In this document: positions 51,572 to 63,871 of the stretch, piece after piece
Numbering within the stretch: position 1 is the stretch's first letter
Layout of the letters: every line of letters begins with the position of its first letter
Assembly (NCBI GenBank): GCA_016841445.1
Contig: JAENZD010000003.1
Location: forward strand, 95,212-159,211
DNA from: Anaerolineaceae bacterium
Lineage (GTDB): Bacteria; Chloroflexota; Anaerolineae; Anaerolineales; Anaerolineaceae
DNA length: 64,000 nucleotides
Direction: 5' to 3'
The notes under the pieces: model-generated
Seen by the model: only the letters and a program-made list of their open reading frames with translations
Told to the model about the DNA's origin: nothing
The model's database searches: none
Program-made: the position numbers and the translations under genes

Positions 51572-54370
51572 ATGTCTTCAATTGTCGCAGTAGATATCGA
51601 AACAACTGGTTTGAATTTTGATGATGATGCAATCATCGAGATTGGTGCAGTAAAATTTAACCATCGTCGTGTTGAAGATGAGTGGTCGACGCTGGTTAAC
51701 CCTAGACGCCCAATCTCCGGATTTATTTCTCGGCTTACTGGCATTTCTAATAATATGGTGCGCAATGCACCATTTTTACCTGATGTCATGGGGGATTTTA
51801 TTGCATTTGTCGGTGAGGCCCCGGTCGTGGGCCATAATGTAAGCTTTGATCTCGCCTTTTTACGACAGGCAGGCGCGTTAAAACACAATATCGAAATTGA
51901 TACTTATGAGCTTGCCGCGGTGCTAATGCCGACGGCAACCCGCTATAACCTTTCTGCCCTGGCGCAGCAGCTTGGGATTCTTCTCCCGGCTACCCATCGT
52001 GCCCTGGATGATGCAAAGGTGACACATGTTGTGTTGATTGAACTGCTTGAAAAAGCAAGACAGCTTCCGCTGGACCTGTTGGCAGAGATTGTAAGGATGG
52101 GTGAGCCGCTGGACTGGCAGGCGAATTGGGCACTGCAGCAGGTGCTTCGCCAGCGAGTTAAAGAACCGGTGAACGCGAAAAAAGGGGATGGTGGATTACA
52201 CGGTCCTTTATTCATGAAACCTGTTGTGAATGACGAACACAGGGTCGGGGCGGAACCTGGTTCGCAGCCCCTGGATATTGATGAAGTTGCGTCTGTTCTG
52301 GACCTGGGCGGCGCATTTGCCACCTATTTTAAGGATTATGAATATCGTCCGCAGCAGGTTGATATGCTGCGGTCTGTCGCAAAGGCATTAAGCAAATCCC
52401 AGCATCTCATGGTTGAAGCGGGTACAGGTACAGGAAAGTCTTTTGCTTACCTGATACCAGCAGCATATTGGGCATTGAATAACAACACGCGGGTTGTGAT
52501 TTCGACCAACACGATCAACCTCCAGGACCAGCTCATCAATAAGGATATTCCCGACCTCAGCAGAGCTTTGAACATCCCCATCAGGGCGGCTGTGCTAAAA
52601 GGTCGATCTAATTACCTTTGCCCACGCCGGTTGTCGGCCATGCGAAGACGGAAACCTGAGAACTTTCATGAACTGCGTGTGCTCTGCAAGGTCCTGGTAT
52701 GGCTGCTGGAAAGCCAAACGGGAGATCGAACGGAAATCAACCTCAATGGAAGCTATGAACGCATGGTTTGGTCACGTCTTTCAGCGGAGGATGAAGGATG
52801 CCGGCTGGAAGTATGCTTGAAAAGAACGGGCGGACGCTGCCCTTTCTACAGGGCGAAGATTGCTGCTGAGAATGCGCATCTCTTGATCGTGAACCATGCA
52901 CTTCTGCTGGCGGATACAGCAACGGGAAATAGGGTGCTGCCTGCCTACGATTACCTGATCGTTGATGAGGCACACCACCTTGAATCTGCTACAACCAATG
53001 CTATGTCGTTCAGCGTGCGCGCAATTGATATTACACGGCTAACGCGGGCAATGGGCGGTACTAAATCGGGTGTGTTAGGGCGATTTATCGAATTATGCGA
53101 AGGATTGCTGCAGCCAGCGCAAATGGCTGCGCTGACCCAAATGGTACAAAAAGCATCGGACCTGTTGTTCCGGTTTGACAGCCAGATGAATCAATATTAT
53201 CAAGCCCTGGAAGCTTTCCTGGTTGAACAACGGGATGGGCGTGATCTGGGCACCTACCCACAGCAAGAGCGGGTTCAGCAATCAACCCGCACACTGCCTA
53301 TCTGGGTCGATGTTGAGATCGCCTGGGAGCAAGCCGGTGCAACCCTGAAGACGCTGCTAAATATTTTGCGCGAGCTGCGTACCCCAATGCGCGAGCTGGC
53401 AGACCAGGAGAATGAAGAAGCGGAAGATATGTGGGGCAGCCTGGGAAACATGGCTTTACAGTTGGAAGAGATTCAGCATAACCTCAACGGCCTCACAAAC
53501 GACCCGGATCTATCGATGATCTATTGGGTTGAGATCAACCCGAAATATATGGAAGTTTCGTTAAACTCAGCCCCGCTTCATATTGGTAATTTGATGGAGA
53601 AACATCTCTGGTATCAAAAAGAGTCCGTCATCCTGACATCTGCGACTCTCACGGCCGGAGGTGAATTTGATTACCTGCGCCGGCGGTTGAATGCTGTTGA
53701 TGCGGATGAACTGGAAGTTGGTTCTCCTTTTGATTATGAAACTTCTGCGATGGTTTATGTTGTGACGGATATTGCTGAACCCTCCAACTATAATGCGCAC
53801 CAGCGTGCTGTCGAAGAAGTTATATCAGAAGTAGCAAAGGCTTCAGGCGGTCGGATGCTGGCTTTGTTTACATCCTATGCCCAACTCCAGCGAACTTCGA
53901 ACAGGATCCAGCCAATCCTGGCGCAAAACGATATCCAGGTTTATGAGCAGGGGGAAGGCGCTTCGGCGAGTATGCTATTGGAAACTTTCCGTGAGACAGA
54001 CCGCGCTGTTCTTTTGGGTACCCGTGCTTTTTGGGAAGGTGTTGATGTGCCCGGGGATGCCCTCTCTGTATTGGTGATCGTGAAATTGCCTTTTGATGTT
54101 CCATCTGATCCGATTATTTCAGCGCGTTCAGAGACCTTTGAAGATCCCTTTTATCAATATGCCTTACCGGAAGCAATTTTACGTTTCAGGCAAGGTTTTG
54201 GGCGATTAATAAGGACTCAAACCGACAGGGGTATTGTGATCGTTTTGGATAAGCGTGTCATGACCAAGCGCTATGGCCGCTTATTTATCGAGTCGCTGCC
54301 GCAGTGTTCCTTCAAACAAGGTTTGTTAGGGGATTTGCCGAGGGTTACAGAACGCTGGCTGAATCTTTAG
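51572..54370 (+). CDS. DinG-type helicase with N-terminal DnaQ-like exonuclease
   Basis: This protein of 932 residues starts at the ATG of MSSIVAVDIETTG. The exonuclease (about 5-170) has DIETTG, HNVSFDLAFL and HRALDDAK (motifs I-III). The XPD-like helicase follows with GTGTGKS, VDEAHH, and a probable Fe-S site built on YLCPRR and later cysteines in CRLEVC and GRCPF. Such fused proteins act in DNA repair; in Firmicutes the version has lost its Fe-S Cys, while here they are kept. There is no ribosome site; TATAAT at 51559-51564 is 7 bp before the ATG, so the mRNA may be leaderless. Confidence 0.92.
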   Translation: MSSIVAVDIETTGLNFDDDAIIEIGAVKFNHRRVEDEWSTLVNPRRPISGFISRLTGISNNMVRNAPFLPDVMGDFIAFVGEAPVVGHNVSFDLAFLRQAGALKHNIEIDTYELAAVLMPTATRYNLSALAQQLGILLPATHRALDDAKVTHVVLIELLEKARQLPLDLLAEIVRMGEPLDWQANWALQQVLRQRVKEPVNAKKGDGGLHGPLFMKPVVNDEHRVGAEPGSQPLDIDEVASVLDLGGAFATYFKDYEYRPQQVDMLRSVAKALSKSQHLMVEAGTGTGKSFAYLIPAAYWALNNNTRVVISTNTINLQDQLINKDIPDLSRALNIPIRAAVLKGRSNYLCPRRLSAMRRRKPENFHELRVLCKVLVWLLESQTGDRTEINLNGSYERMVWSRLSAEDEGCRLEVCLKRTGGRCPFYRAKIAAENAHLLIVNHALLLADTATGNRVLPAYDYLIVDEAHHLESATTNAMSFSVRAIDITRLTRAMGGTKSGVLGRFIELCEGLLQPAQMAALTQMVQKASDLLFRFDSQMNQYYQALEAFLVEQRDGRDLGTYPQQERVQQSTRTLPIWVDVEIAWEQAGATLKTLLNILRELRTPMRELADQENEEAEDMWGSLGNMALQLEEIQHNLNGLTNDPDLSMIYWVEINPKYMEVSLNSAPLHIGNLMEKHLWYQKESVILTSATLTAGGEFDYLRRRLNAVDADELEVGSPFDYETSAMVYVVTDIAEPSNYNAHQRAVEEVISEVAKASGGRMLALFTSYAQLQRTSNRIQPILAQNDIQVYEQGEGASASMLLETFRETDRAVLLGTRAFWEGVDVPGDALSVLVIVKLPFDVPSDPIISARSETFEDPFYQYALPEAILRFRQGFGRLIRTQTDRGIVIVLDKRVMTKRYGRLFIESLPQCSFKQGLLGDLPRVTERWLNL

Positions 54371-54418
54371 GTATTTTCCTATCAAGCCTGCAAGGCGTTT
54401 GATGTAATAAATTAAATT

Positions 54419-54934
54419 TTAATCTTGAGAGGGTGGAACGTAATTTCCTGGACCGCAGAATTCTGCAGATGAGCGGATCTCTCTTTCGAGGAAATAATTT
54501 AGCAGGATCCTCAGCAAAACAATTGCAAATAAAATGATGATATCAGCAGTCGACGGACTAACCGCAAGCCGCAGGATATCACTGCCCATTGCAAATTCCA
54601 GTCCCAGGTTCAGCATATGTCCTAAACGAAGCCGGATGCGTTCTGTAGAATTGATTTGACGTGCCATTGGATCAAAAAGGTGGCGGATATAGCTGACGAC
54701 GGCACGGAAAACGGCAGAACCGATGACCAACGCCGCGGCAGCTTCCGCAACAATGATCAGATAACCAGCTACTTTCGTCAGGATCTCTTCCTGGGGAATG
54801 ATGGGGGGCAGTTCAAGGTTTGTATCGGCAATAACAATCAGAAGTACAACCAATCCTGCGATCACAGCGATTGGCAGTAAATAGTTCATGCAGTGCTCTT
54901 CTTGTTTGTTGTTTCGGGAAGCATTATCTGACAT
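54419..54934 (-). CDS. DUF1622 membrane protein
   Basis: This is a 171-residue protein with three membrane helices (about 17-40, 52-80, 128-150). The family motif LNLGLEFAMGSDILRLAVSP and the later LLRILLNYFLEREI are clear. DUF1622 proteins are of unknown function and often stand alone. An internal ATG (MNYLLPI) at 54889 is a possible alternative start; the first ATG has GAGAGGA before it. It converges on the DinG-type gene. Confidence 0.88.
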   Translation of the reverse strand: MSDNASRNNKQEEHCMNYLLPIAVIAGLVVLLIVIADTNLELPPIIPQEEILTKVAGYLIIVAEAAAALVIGSAVFRAVVSYIRHLFDPMARQINSTERIRLRLGHMLNLGLEFAMGSDILRLAVSPSTADIIILFAIVLLRILLNYFLEREIRSSAEFCGPGNYVPPSQD

Positions 54935-55131
54935 CGTGATCCTCTCAATTAATCGTTTTAATTGAATGATTTTATTATGTCATATTCTTTGTGTTCCTTC
55001 AAGAGAATGGATCGTATAAAACATGCAGAGCACGGGTTTTTATATCATTTTCAAACAAAATATAAAGAGAGTTTGGCTTTATGTTTTTGCGATTGTTGGG
55101 GGAATTTTATTATTCAGAGTTAAGGGGAAAG

Positions 55132-56040
55132 TTAGAGATTCTTGGAGCGTTTCTTTTTGCGATCACGGAGATTGCTCTGAACCTCGAGCACGCCCTGGGT
55201 GATTTTCTCTTGCCTGATCGTATGGTACTTGATTTCCAGCTCAGCGACTCTCTCTTCGAGGTTGCTGATGGCTGCATCCATGGTTTGCAGCCTGGCACTG
55301 TGTTCGCTGATGGTGGATTCGATAAATGCCAGGTAGAGTCGGGCTGCCAGGTGTTCCCAAACCAGGAAAGTTTTCAGCTCTTCCGGGTCGCTGTTGATGA
55401 TCAAGTCTGCCGGGATGTCTTTGGGATCCTGCTCAATTTCAGAAAATTGTGGCGGGAGGATTTGTACAGATTTTGGTGTATAGGAACCAAAATAATTGAA
55501 ACGGTTATAGAGAATGTTCAATTCGTCAATGGCTTTCGTTTCATACAGGTCACGAATGTGAGCAAAGGCTTTACGGATATTGATAAAGGAAACAGCCGTT
55601 GCTCTGGGGATCTTCTCGGAGTAAAAAATATCATAGCCTGCATCCCTAAACATCCGTTCACCATAACCGCCAAGAGAAATGATTCTGACATCCTTATTTT
55701 TCTTTTTTAAAATATCTTCAACAAAGAAAGCTTTTGAAACCAAACCGGTATTGAAGTTGCCGCATAAGCCGCGGTCAGAGGTCAAAGTAATGAGCCCCAC
55801 CGTTCTCTTCCTTGAAGATGAAATCGCCTGGTGAGCGATCCTTTCAGAGACCCCCTTGCCGGTCTTCGCAAAAATCATGCCTAACTGGGCATCCACACGA
55901 TCTGCGTAATCTTGTGCGATACTGAGGTGCCGTTTAGCTCGGCGCCAACGGATAGCTGACATTGCCCTGACCGAACGCAGGAGATGTTTAATGTCTTCCA
56001 TCCCCTGGAGGCGAGTTTCAATATCTTTGACGGAATGCAT
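55132..56040 (-). CDS. atpG: F-type ATPase gamma subunit (N-ATPase type)
   Basis: The gamma subunit is the rotor shaft in the F1 head. The 302 residues start with SVKDIETRLQGMEDIKHLLRSV-type helix (shown in part) and contain TLTSDRGLCGNFNTGL in the central fold. It is the last gene of the ATPase operon and starts directly behind the alpha stop. N-terminal and C-terminal helices look complete. It has a longer charged C-terminus (RKKKRS) than E. coli gamma. Confidence 0.9.
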   Translation of the reverse strand: MHSVKDIETRLQGMEDIKHLLRSVRAMSAIRWRRAKRHLSIAQDYADRVDAQLGMIFAKTGKGVSERIAHQAISSSRKRTVGLITLTSDRGLCGNFNTGLVSKAFFVEDILKKKNKDVRIISLGGYGERMFRDAGYDIFYSEKIPRATAVSFINIRKAFAHIRDLYETKAIDELNILYNRFNYFGSYTPKSVQILPPQFSEIEQDPKDIPADLIINSDPEELKTFLVWEHLAARLYLAFIESTISEHSARLQTMDAAISNLEERVAELEIKYHTIRQEKITQGVLEVQSNLRDRKKKRSKNL

Positions 56041-57726
56041 TTATATTTCCATCTCCTGAACTTCTTTCAGGTAACCAGTATCAAAAAGACGTTTAATGAG
56101 CGTGTTCAGTGCTTGCTTTAGATCGTTTTCCAGTTCTTCCTGCCAATGCCCTGCCGCAAATTCTGCCAGCAGACCTGCGTGGTGTTGACGAAGATGCTTA
56201 ATAAATATTTTTTCAAATTCAGGGATATTTTCCAAGGGAACTTTATCCAGGTAACCCTGTGTTGCCGCATATATGATTGCGATTTGATGAGCTATCGGCA
56301 GAGGTTCATACTGAGGTTGGGTTAATACTGTACGAATCTTTTCGCCGCGATCTAACTGTTGGCGTGTTTCGGAATCTAACTCTGTACCGAACCTGGCAAA
56401 AACCCGAAGCTCAAGGTATTGTGCAACATCCAGAGCGAGATTTTTGGAAACTTCCCGCATGGCATCGTTTTGAGCAGCACCACCGACCCGAGAAACAGAA
56501 AGCCCAATGTCAATAGCTGGCAAAACCCCTTCATCAAAAAGTTTTGTGCTCAGGTAGATTTGACCGTCTGTAATAGAGATCAGGTTTGTGGGAATATATG
56601 CTGAAATATTACCTGCCTGCGTTTCAACGATTGGCAGGGCTGTCATGCTGCCGCCGCCCTTTTTGCTGGAAATATTGGCAGATCTTTCCAAAAGACGGGA
56701 ATGGAGATAGAAGATATCGCCCGGATAGGCTTCTCGACCAGCAGGCCGTTCCAGGAGCAGTGAGAGCTGCCGGTATGCAATGGCATGTTTTGAAAGGTCA
56801 TCATAAATGACCAGGGCATGCTGTCCAGCATACATGAAGGCTTCAGCCATGGCGCAACCAGCGTATGGTGCCAGGTAGATCATCGAAGGCGAATCCTCCG
56901 CACTGGCAGAAATTACCGTCGTATATTCCATCGCGCCATGTTCTTGAAAGGTTTGAACGATTTGAGCAACGGTGGACATCTTTTGCCCAATGCTGACATA
57001 AATGCAGTAGACATTCTGACCTTTTTGGTTAAGGACCGTGTCAATTGCTATGGCCGATTTGCCAGTCTGGCGGTCGCCAATGATCAACTCACGCTGCCCT
57101 TTACCAAGGGGAATAATTGAATCGATGGCTTTTATGCCAGTTTGAAGGGGCGTATCAATGGGCGACCTGTATATGAAACTCGTTGCGGGGAACTCTACAG
57201 GACGGTACTCTTCTACTTCTAATGAACCTAAACCATCAATAGGTTGACCCAACGCGTTCACAACCCTGCCAAGAAGTTCATGGCCTACTGGGACATCGAC
57301 TACACGACCAGTTTCGTAAACCGTATCTCCAGCCTGGATATGGTCGCCTGATCCAAGGATGACACATCCCACATAAAACTCATGCAGGTCCATCGCGAGG
57401 CCGTAGGTGCCGTCAGGGAATAAGACAAGCTCGTTTTCCATAACACCGCGCAGACCTGAAATATCTGCGACACCACCGCCAATATGCTTTACAGTCCCAA
57501 TATTTTGTTTGCTAATTGAATAACCAGCGTTCTTAGCAGCATTTTCTAGGGCCTTGAGGTCTTTTTTGGTCCTTAAATCGAAATGGCTCTGCAGATCTTC
57601 CAGCCTTTTCTGCTTTTCGTTAATATAGGTTTCAATATTCTCCCGGATATCACTGGTATGAAGATTTGATTCTTCATTTTCTGAACTTTTGTCCTCCAAT
57701 GAAGATTGATCTAATTGATTACTCAT
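56041..57726 (-). CDS. atpA: F-type ATPase alpha subunit (N-ATPase type)
   Basis: The 561 residues hold the non-catalytic nucleotide site GDRQTGKS at 217-224, about 48 residues later than in E. coli, because of an N-terminal extension of polar and charged residues. The alpha C-terminal domain also carries extra residues. The extension would reach toward the stalk, where delta is normally bound. The stop is adjacent to gamma and the start overlaps the b-delta gene by 4 nt. Confidence 0.94.
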   Translation of the reverse strand: MSNQLDQSSLEDKSSENEESNLHTSDIRENIETYINEKQKRLEDLQSHFDLRTKKDLKALENAAKNAGYSISKQNIGTVKHIGGGVADISGLRGVMENELVLFPDGTYGLAMDLHEFYVGCVILGSGDHIQAGDTVYETGRVVDVPVGHELLGRVVNALGQPIDGLGSLEVEEYRPVEFPATSFIYRSPIDTPLQTGIKAIDSIIPLGKGQRELIIGDRQTGKSAIAIDTVLNQKGQNVYCIYVSIGQKMSTVAQIVQTFQEHGAMEYTTVISASAEDSPSMIYLAPYAGCAMAEAFMYAGQHALVIYDDLSKHAIAYRQLSLLLERPAGREAYPGDIFYLHSRLLERSANISSKKGGGSMTALPIVETQAGNISAYIPTNLISITDGQIYLSTKLFDEGVLPAIDIGLSVSRVGGAAQNDAMREVSKNLALDVAQYLELRVFARFGTELDSETRQQLDRGEKIRTVLTQPQYEPLPIAHQIAIIYAATQGYLDKVPLENIPEFEKIFIKHLRQHHAGLLAEFAAGHWQEELENDLKQALNTLIKRLFDTGYLKEVQEMEI

Positions 57727-58469
57727 GCCATCCCCTGATATTTTTTCTTAAAGGTCTCTATTTGGGCTTGAATGCTTCCATCAATAAGCTCGTTTTCAAA
57801 GCGGATCAACCCGCCCGCGATGAGCGTGCTGTCGACGTCAAAGGAAAGATTAATCTTTTGAGGGATTCCCTGATGCAAAATAGATGCGATTTGTTTTTCA
57901 TCTTCATCAGCCAACATTCTCGCAGTCATTACTTTAACTTCTGGCGTATCTCCAGGGGCTAAGTCTTCAATGAATTTTTCGAGATTGACCTTGCGAATCT
58001 GATCGATAAATTCTTTCTGATAAGTGTGTTCAAGTTCAGGGGTCATGACATCTGATATGATGCCGCTAACAAAAGTTGTTGCAATCTCCCCAAGCTTTTC
58101 TTTATGCTGCTGGATGGCTTTCGACTGCATCTGTGAGAGTGTTTCTTCTGTTTGATTCTTTAATTTCTCAACCTGCTCCTGTACCTCTCGAAGCATTTGC
58201 TGGCGAGTTCGTTCAATGACGATCCTGGCTTCGTTGCGTCTTGCTGTTATCTCTGCGTCAATATTATTTGTTTTTTCTTCAAATAATCTTCGCTTTTCTT
58301 CTGCTGCTTTTTCTGCTTCCCGGGCATCATCCATCGCCCTGGTGGTTTCTCCTGCCCTTTTCTTTAAAACATTCTGAACCGGTTTGAACAGAAATCGGTA
58401 TAGGATAAAGACCAATATAAAAAAGTTGGCCATTTGCAGCAAAATTGTACTGAAGTTTAAGTCTAGCAT
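57723..58469 (-). CDS. atpF: F-type ATPase b-delta fusion subunit
   Basis: This is a 248-residue stalk subunit. The N-terminal membrane helix (FFILVFILYRFLFKPV) and long coiled coil (about 30-150) are b-like. Residues about 175-245 have the delta-type C-terminal pattern, VKVMTARMLADEDEKQIA, then VDSTLIAGGLIRFENELIDGS. So b and delta are in one chain, which explains why no separate delta gene exists in the operon. This matches the longer AtpF of N-type ATPases. Confidence 0.85.
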   Translation of the reverse strand: MLDLNFSTILLQMANFFILVFILYRFLFKPVQNVLKKRAGETTRAMDDAREAEKAAEEKRRLFEEKTNNIDAEITARRNEARIVIERTRQQMLREVQEQVEKLKNQTEETLSQMQSKAIQQHKEKLGEIATTFVSGIISDVMTPELEHTYQKEFIDQIRKVNLEKFIEDLAPGDTPEVKVMTARMLADEDEKQIASILHQGIPQKINLSFDVDSTLIAGGLIRFENELIDGSIQAQIETFKKKYQGMA

Positions 58470-58522
58470 GTTCGTCTCGCCTGGATAATTTGAGGATTAA
58501 TATAGTCTTGGATAATAAGGTC

Positions 58523-58807
58523 CTATCCTCCCAAAATGAATGTGCGCATGGGGTTAGCAAAAACAAGAATCAGAACGACTGCCAAAACATAGATCGCGAG
58601 TGATTCCAGCATAGCCAACGACAGCAGCACGATACTGTTGATACGATCTCCAGCTTCTGGCTGGCGGCTAATCGCTTTTAAACCACTCATAGCAACGATT
58701 GCCTGCCCGATTGCAGGAATAGAAATGCCAAATACGATTCCCATTCCAGCAACGAGCACCGTAATGATGATAAAAATATTATCCCAAGGTAATGCACTCA
58801 AATCCAT
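58523..58807 (-). CDS. atpE: F-type ATPase c subunit with Na+-site residues
   Basis: The c-ring subunit has 94 residues in two helices with the polar loop RQPEAGDR. Aligned to the Na+-ATPase c of Ilyobacter tartaricus, Q35, E68, S69 and Y73 match its ligands Q32, E65, S66 and Y70, while T67 is replaced by L70. Gln in helix 1 with Glu-Ser in helix 2 is the diagnostic Na+ pattern; loss of the Thr may weaken the water ligand. So Na+ coupling is likely but not certain. Confidence 0.92.
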   Translation of the reverse strand: MDLSALPWDNIFIIITVLVAGMGIVFGISIPAIGQAIVAMSGLKAISRQPEAGDRINSIVLLSLAMLESLAIYVLAVVLILVFANPMRTFILGG

Positions 58808-58826
58808 AGTAAACTCCTTATATTAT

Positions 58827-59621
58827 TTATGTTGTTTCATGGGCTTTTACAGCCCCGCCGATATAAACGCAGCTGAGCAGCGTAAATATGTATGCCTGTA
58901 AAATACCGGTAAATATGCTGAACAGCATCATTGGTACAGGTAAAATGAAGGGTGAAATCAGAAAGAGGATCGCGATAATAATTTCTTCACCCATAATATT
59001 GCCAAATAAACGAAATGTGAGAGAAAATGTTCGTGCAATTTCACTGGCTACCTCGATTGGCAGCATCAGGAATATTGGCTGAACATAGTGCTTGAGATAG
59101 CCCCATAAACCGCGTGTCTGGATACCGAAGTAAGGTACTGAGACGAACACGATCAAGGCCATGGCAAGCGGTGTGTTGATATCGGGGGTGGGTGATTTTA
59201 AACCCGGGATGAGCCCCAACAGGTTTGCAGCGCCGATAAAGATTGCAAAGGTTGCCACAATGGGGAAAAACAGGCTGGGATCTCCGGATTCAATATTTTT
59301 TGAAATAATCCCCCGGATTGCTTCAACCAGGAACTCAATGGCGTTTTGAAACATGCCTGGTCGGATCTTAAAAGATCGACCCAAGAAAAACGCACCGATG
59401 CCCAAAACCGCAATCATGATCCAGGTATTGATGACCGTTGTCGTCACCTCAAGCGGCCCAATCGAAAACACGACTGATGGCGAAATCTCTTCTGTGACAG
59501 GTGTCGGTTCAAAGCCCTGATTCTGTCGCATCTGGAAACTGATCAATGCCATCGCTATGACGAGCAGGACAACGAGAATTAGAGAAAGGGTTTGTTTATT
59601 ATTCTTTTTCTTCTTCAACAT
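58827..59621 (-). CDS. atpB: F-type ATPase a subunit
   Basis: This is a 264-residue membrane subunit that forms the ion path beside the c ring. The essential arginine is R204 in FRLFGN. A signal-like first helix (about 10-28) is followed by an outer loop and five helices. It overlaps the AtpQ-like gene by 23 nt, so AtpR, which usually lies between them in N-ATPase operons, is missing. Confidence 0.94.
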   Translation of the reverse strand: MLKKKKNNKQTLSLILVVLLVIAMALISFQMRQNQGFEPTPVTEEISPSVVFSIGPLEVTTTVINTWIMIAVLGIGAFFLGRSFKIRPGMFQNAIEFLVEAIRGIISKNIESGDPSLFFPIVATFAIFIGAANLLGLIPGLKSPTPDINTPLAMALIVFVSVPYFGIQTRGLWGYLKHYVQPIFLMLPIEVASEIARTFSLTFRLFGNIMGEEIIIAILFLISPFILPVPMMLFSIFTGILQAYIFTLLSCVYIGGAVKAHETT

Positions 59622-59951
59622 CTATTTCCTCGTTAGCAGATAATTTGTTTTCATTTTTAGTTTGATCTCGTCCATGTTCCCTATAAAGGTTATACAGGTT
59701 TCCAAATGCGACCATGACGCCCAGCACAAGCAGGCTCATCGTCCATGTTAGCTGGTTGCCTGTACGTTTGTCGAGATATGAACCAAGCAAGACACCCCCG
59801 ACAATGGGGAGTACAAGGTTCCAGGAAAGTGTTGTGACCTCTGCCAAAAGGGAGAGTCCGCTGCTTCGATGAACGGTGTCATGCGCGGTTGGCTGCTCTC
59901 TTTCATCAGATTGATCGTTATCTTTTTTCTCCTCGTTACCCATTAATTCAC

Positions 59952-59955
<4 letters not shown>
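59599..59955 (-). CDS. atpQ: AtpQ/AtpI-like membrane subunit
   Basis: This is a 118-residue protein with two membrane helices (about 42-60 and 70-90) between a charged N-terminus and a long acidic tail. The motif LPIVGGVLLGSYLDKRTG is of the F0F1-AtpI/AtpQ type. AtpQ and AtpR are proteins of N-ATPase operons thought to help assemble the c ring. Start is GTG within the epsilon stop (GTGA); an ATG at 59943 is the alternative. Confidence 0.75.
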
Positions 59956-62381
<2,426 letters not shown>

Positions 62382-63016
62382 ACTTATTTCTTCACCTATT
62401 CAATTGATAGCTCATATCAATATTAACCAAAAATAACCTCATGAAATGATGAGGTGATGTGTTAGATAAATCATGTGCCTTAAAACGGGGTGCGTTCGGG
62501 TCGTAAGATCTTTTCTAATCTTATTAATCGCGATCGGGAACGTATCACGGGGCGTTTTGAAGACACCATTTAGAATTGACAGTTCAAACAAATCGTACTC
62601 GGTTCTCTTGTTTGGTGGCAATCGTAGCGGTTTCTTAAAACTTGCGAATGTCCCTAAAATTTTTCGAACATTAACCTGTTTATATCTTACCCGAAAAATA
62701 ATTTTTTGCGGATTTTTATGTCAATGGTTTGTTAATATTTATTGACGATCTGCGAATATATTTTTCAGATTATCGAACGAGTGATTATACTCTGAGGGAT
62801 TGAATTGTCAAGAAGGCAGATGACAGTAGGCCGAAGAATTTAGGCAGGTTGATGGGTTGAAACAATAAGAAGATAATCGGTTATTGAAATTTTGCATAAG
62901 CGATGCCATAATAATCATCAATGAGGTGGTCAATTTGCGGATTTAAGCAATAGAGATTAAGTGGGATAAAATTCTGTAATCATTTTCGGTTTGGGATTAA
63001 TGACTGATGAAAGAGA
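62382..63016. other. Gene-free spacer with leader and promoter candidates
   Basis: This 635-bp divergent spacer has no convincing gene. On the minus strand a TTGACA (62719-62724) with TATTTT 18 bp downstream (62695-62700) could drive the ACT-ATPase operon, leaving a leader of about 300 nt. In it an 11-codon frame (62439-62474) ends inside a hairpin ACCTCAT/ATGAGGT (62436-62455) that is followed by TATTTTT on that strand. I see no T-box or known riboswitch core. The right half is A+T rich. Confidence 0.4.
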
Positions 63017-63031
63017 TTGAACGTGAATAAT

Positions 63032-63706
63032 ATGAAAAAGAAAATGTTGCTCTTCCTCATAACAATTATTTTTCTTCCATCCTGTAGATTTTATGATTCT
63101 TTGATGGAAGATCCACAAAAGGAGGGATTAATAGATTCTATTGGGTCAACAGAAACTTTGCCCCCGATTGTTGTTCCAACTGAGACATTAATCGCATCTC
63201 CAAACCTAAGTGTATCCCTCATCGAAACCGCATATGAGGTAGTTACTGCACTGGCAGAGAAGGACATGGGTAAAGTGGCTCAATTTGTTCATCCTGAGCA
63301 GGGCGTGCGTTTTTCACCCTACGCTTATGTGCAGGAGACGCATCAGGTATTTCTGCCGGAAGAACTTGCTGCGCTTCCCCAGGCTGAAACGGTTTATACC
63401 TGGGGAAATTATGACGGCTCAGGGTTCCCGATTGAATTAACCTTCAATGAATACTATGAGGAATTTATCTATACTTCTGATTTCGCCAACCCCGAGCAGA
63501 CAGCGGTAAATGAAACATTAGGACAGGGCAATAGCCTGAATAATATCCATGAATTCTATCCGGATAGTTCTTTTGTGGAATATTACTTCTCCGGGTTCGA
63601 AGAACAATATGAAGGATTGGATTGGGAGAGCTTACGTCTGGTCTTTGTACAGGAAGACGATATATGGTATCTTGTTGGCATTGTACACGATGAATGGACG
63701 ATCTGA
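63032..63706 (+). CDS. Lipoprotein of unknown function
   Basis: This is a 224-residue protein from the ATG at 63032, with TTG 63017 and GTG 63023 as alternatives. The signal peptide ends in the lipobox FLPSC. A spacer with Thr and Pro leads to a domain of about 150 residues (IETAYEVVTALAEKDMGKVAQFVHPEQGVRFSPY, in two parts) that is rich in aromatic and acidic residues and resembles proteins with NTF2-like or Cystatin-like folds. Unknown role. Confidence 0.7.
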   Translation: MKKKMLLFLITIIFLPSCRFYDSLMEDPQKEGLIDSIGSTETLPPIVVPTETLIASPNLSVSLIETAYEVVTALAEKDMGKVAQFVHPEQGVRFSPYAYVQETHQVFLPEELAALPQAETVYTWGNYDGSGFPIELTFNEYYEEFIYTSDFANPEQTAVNETLGQGNSLNNIHEFYPDSSFVEYYFSGFEEQYEGLDWESLRLVFVQEDDIWYLVGIVHDEWTI

Positions 63707-63871
63707 GAATCCAACAAGATGAAGTTGGGCAGCCTTATTTTCAGATGAACTGAAAAACGATCAGGTGTGCAATAACTAAATATCGTTTGATCAAATTTTC
63801 TGCCAATTCCATTATTCAATTTCTCACTTTCCTGTATACTTATACCAATGTCGTTGAGGAGAGGATGAGAA

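Noticed and set aside
55081-55710. 209-residue frame on the plus strand
   Set aside because: It is entirely opposite the conserved gamma subunit of the ATPase.
62382-62640. T-box or lysine riboswitch before the ACT gene
   Set aside because: I find no T-box core sequence and no lysine-riboswitch core; only a short leader frame and a 7-bp hairpin remain.
62473-62745. 90-residue frame on the plus strand in the spacer
   Set aside because: No ribosome site, no domain, composition like non-coding DNA, and it overlaps the leader and promoter candidates of the ATPase operon.
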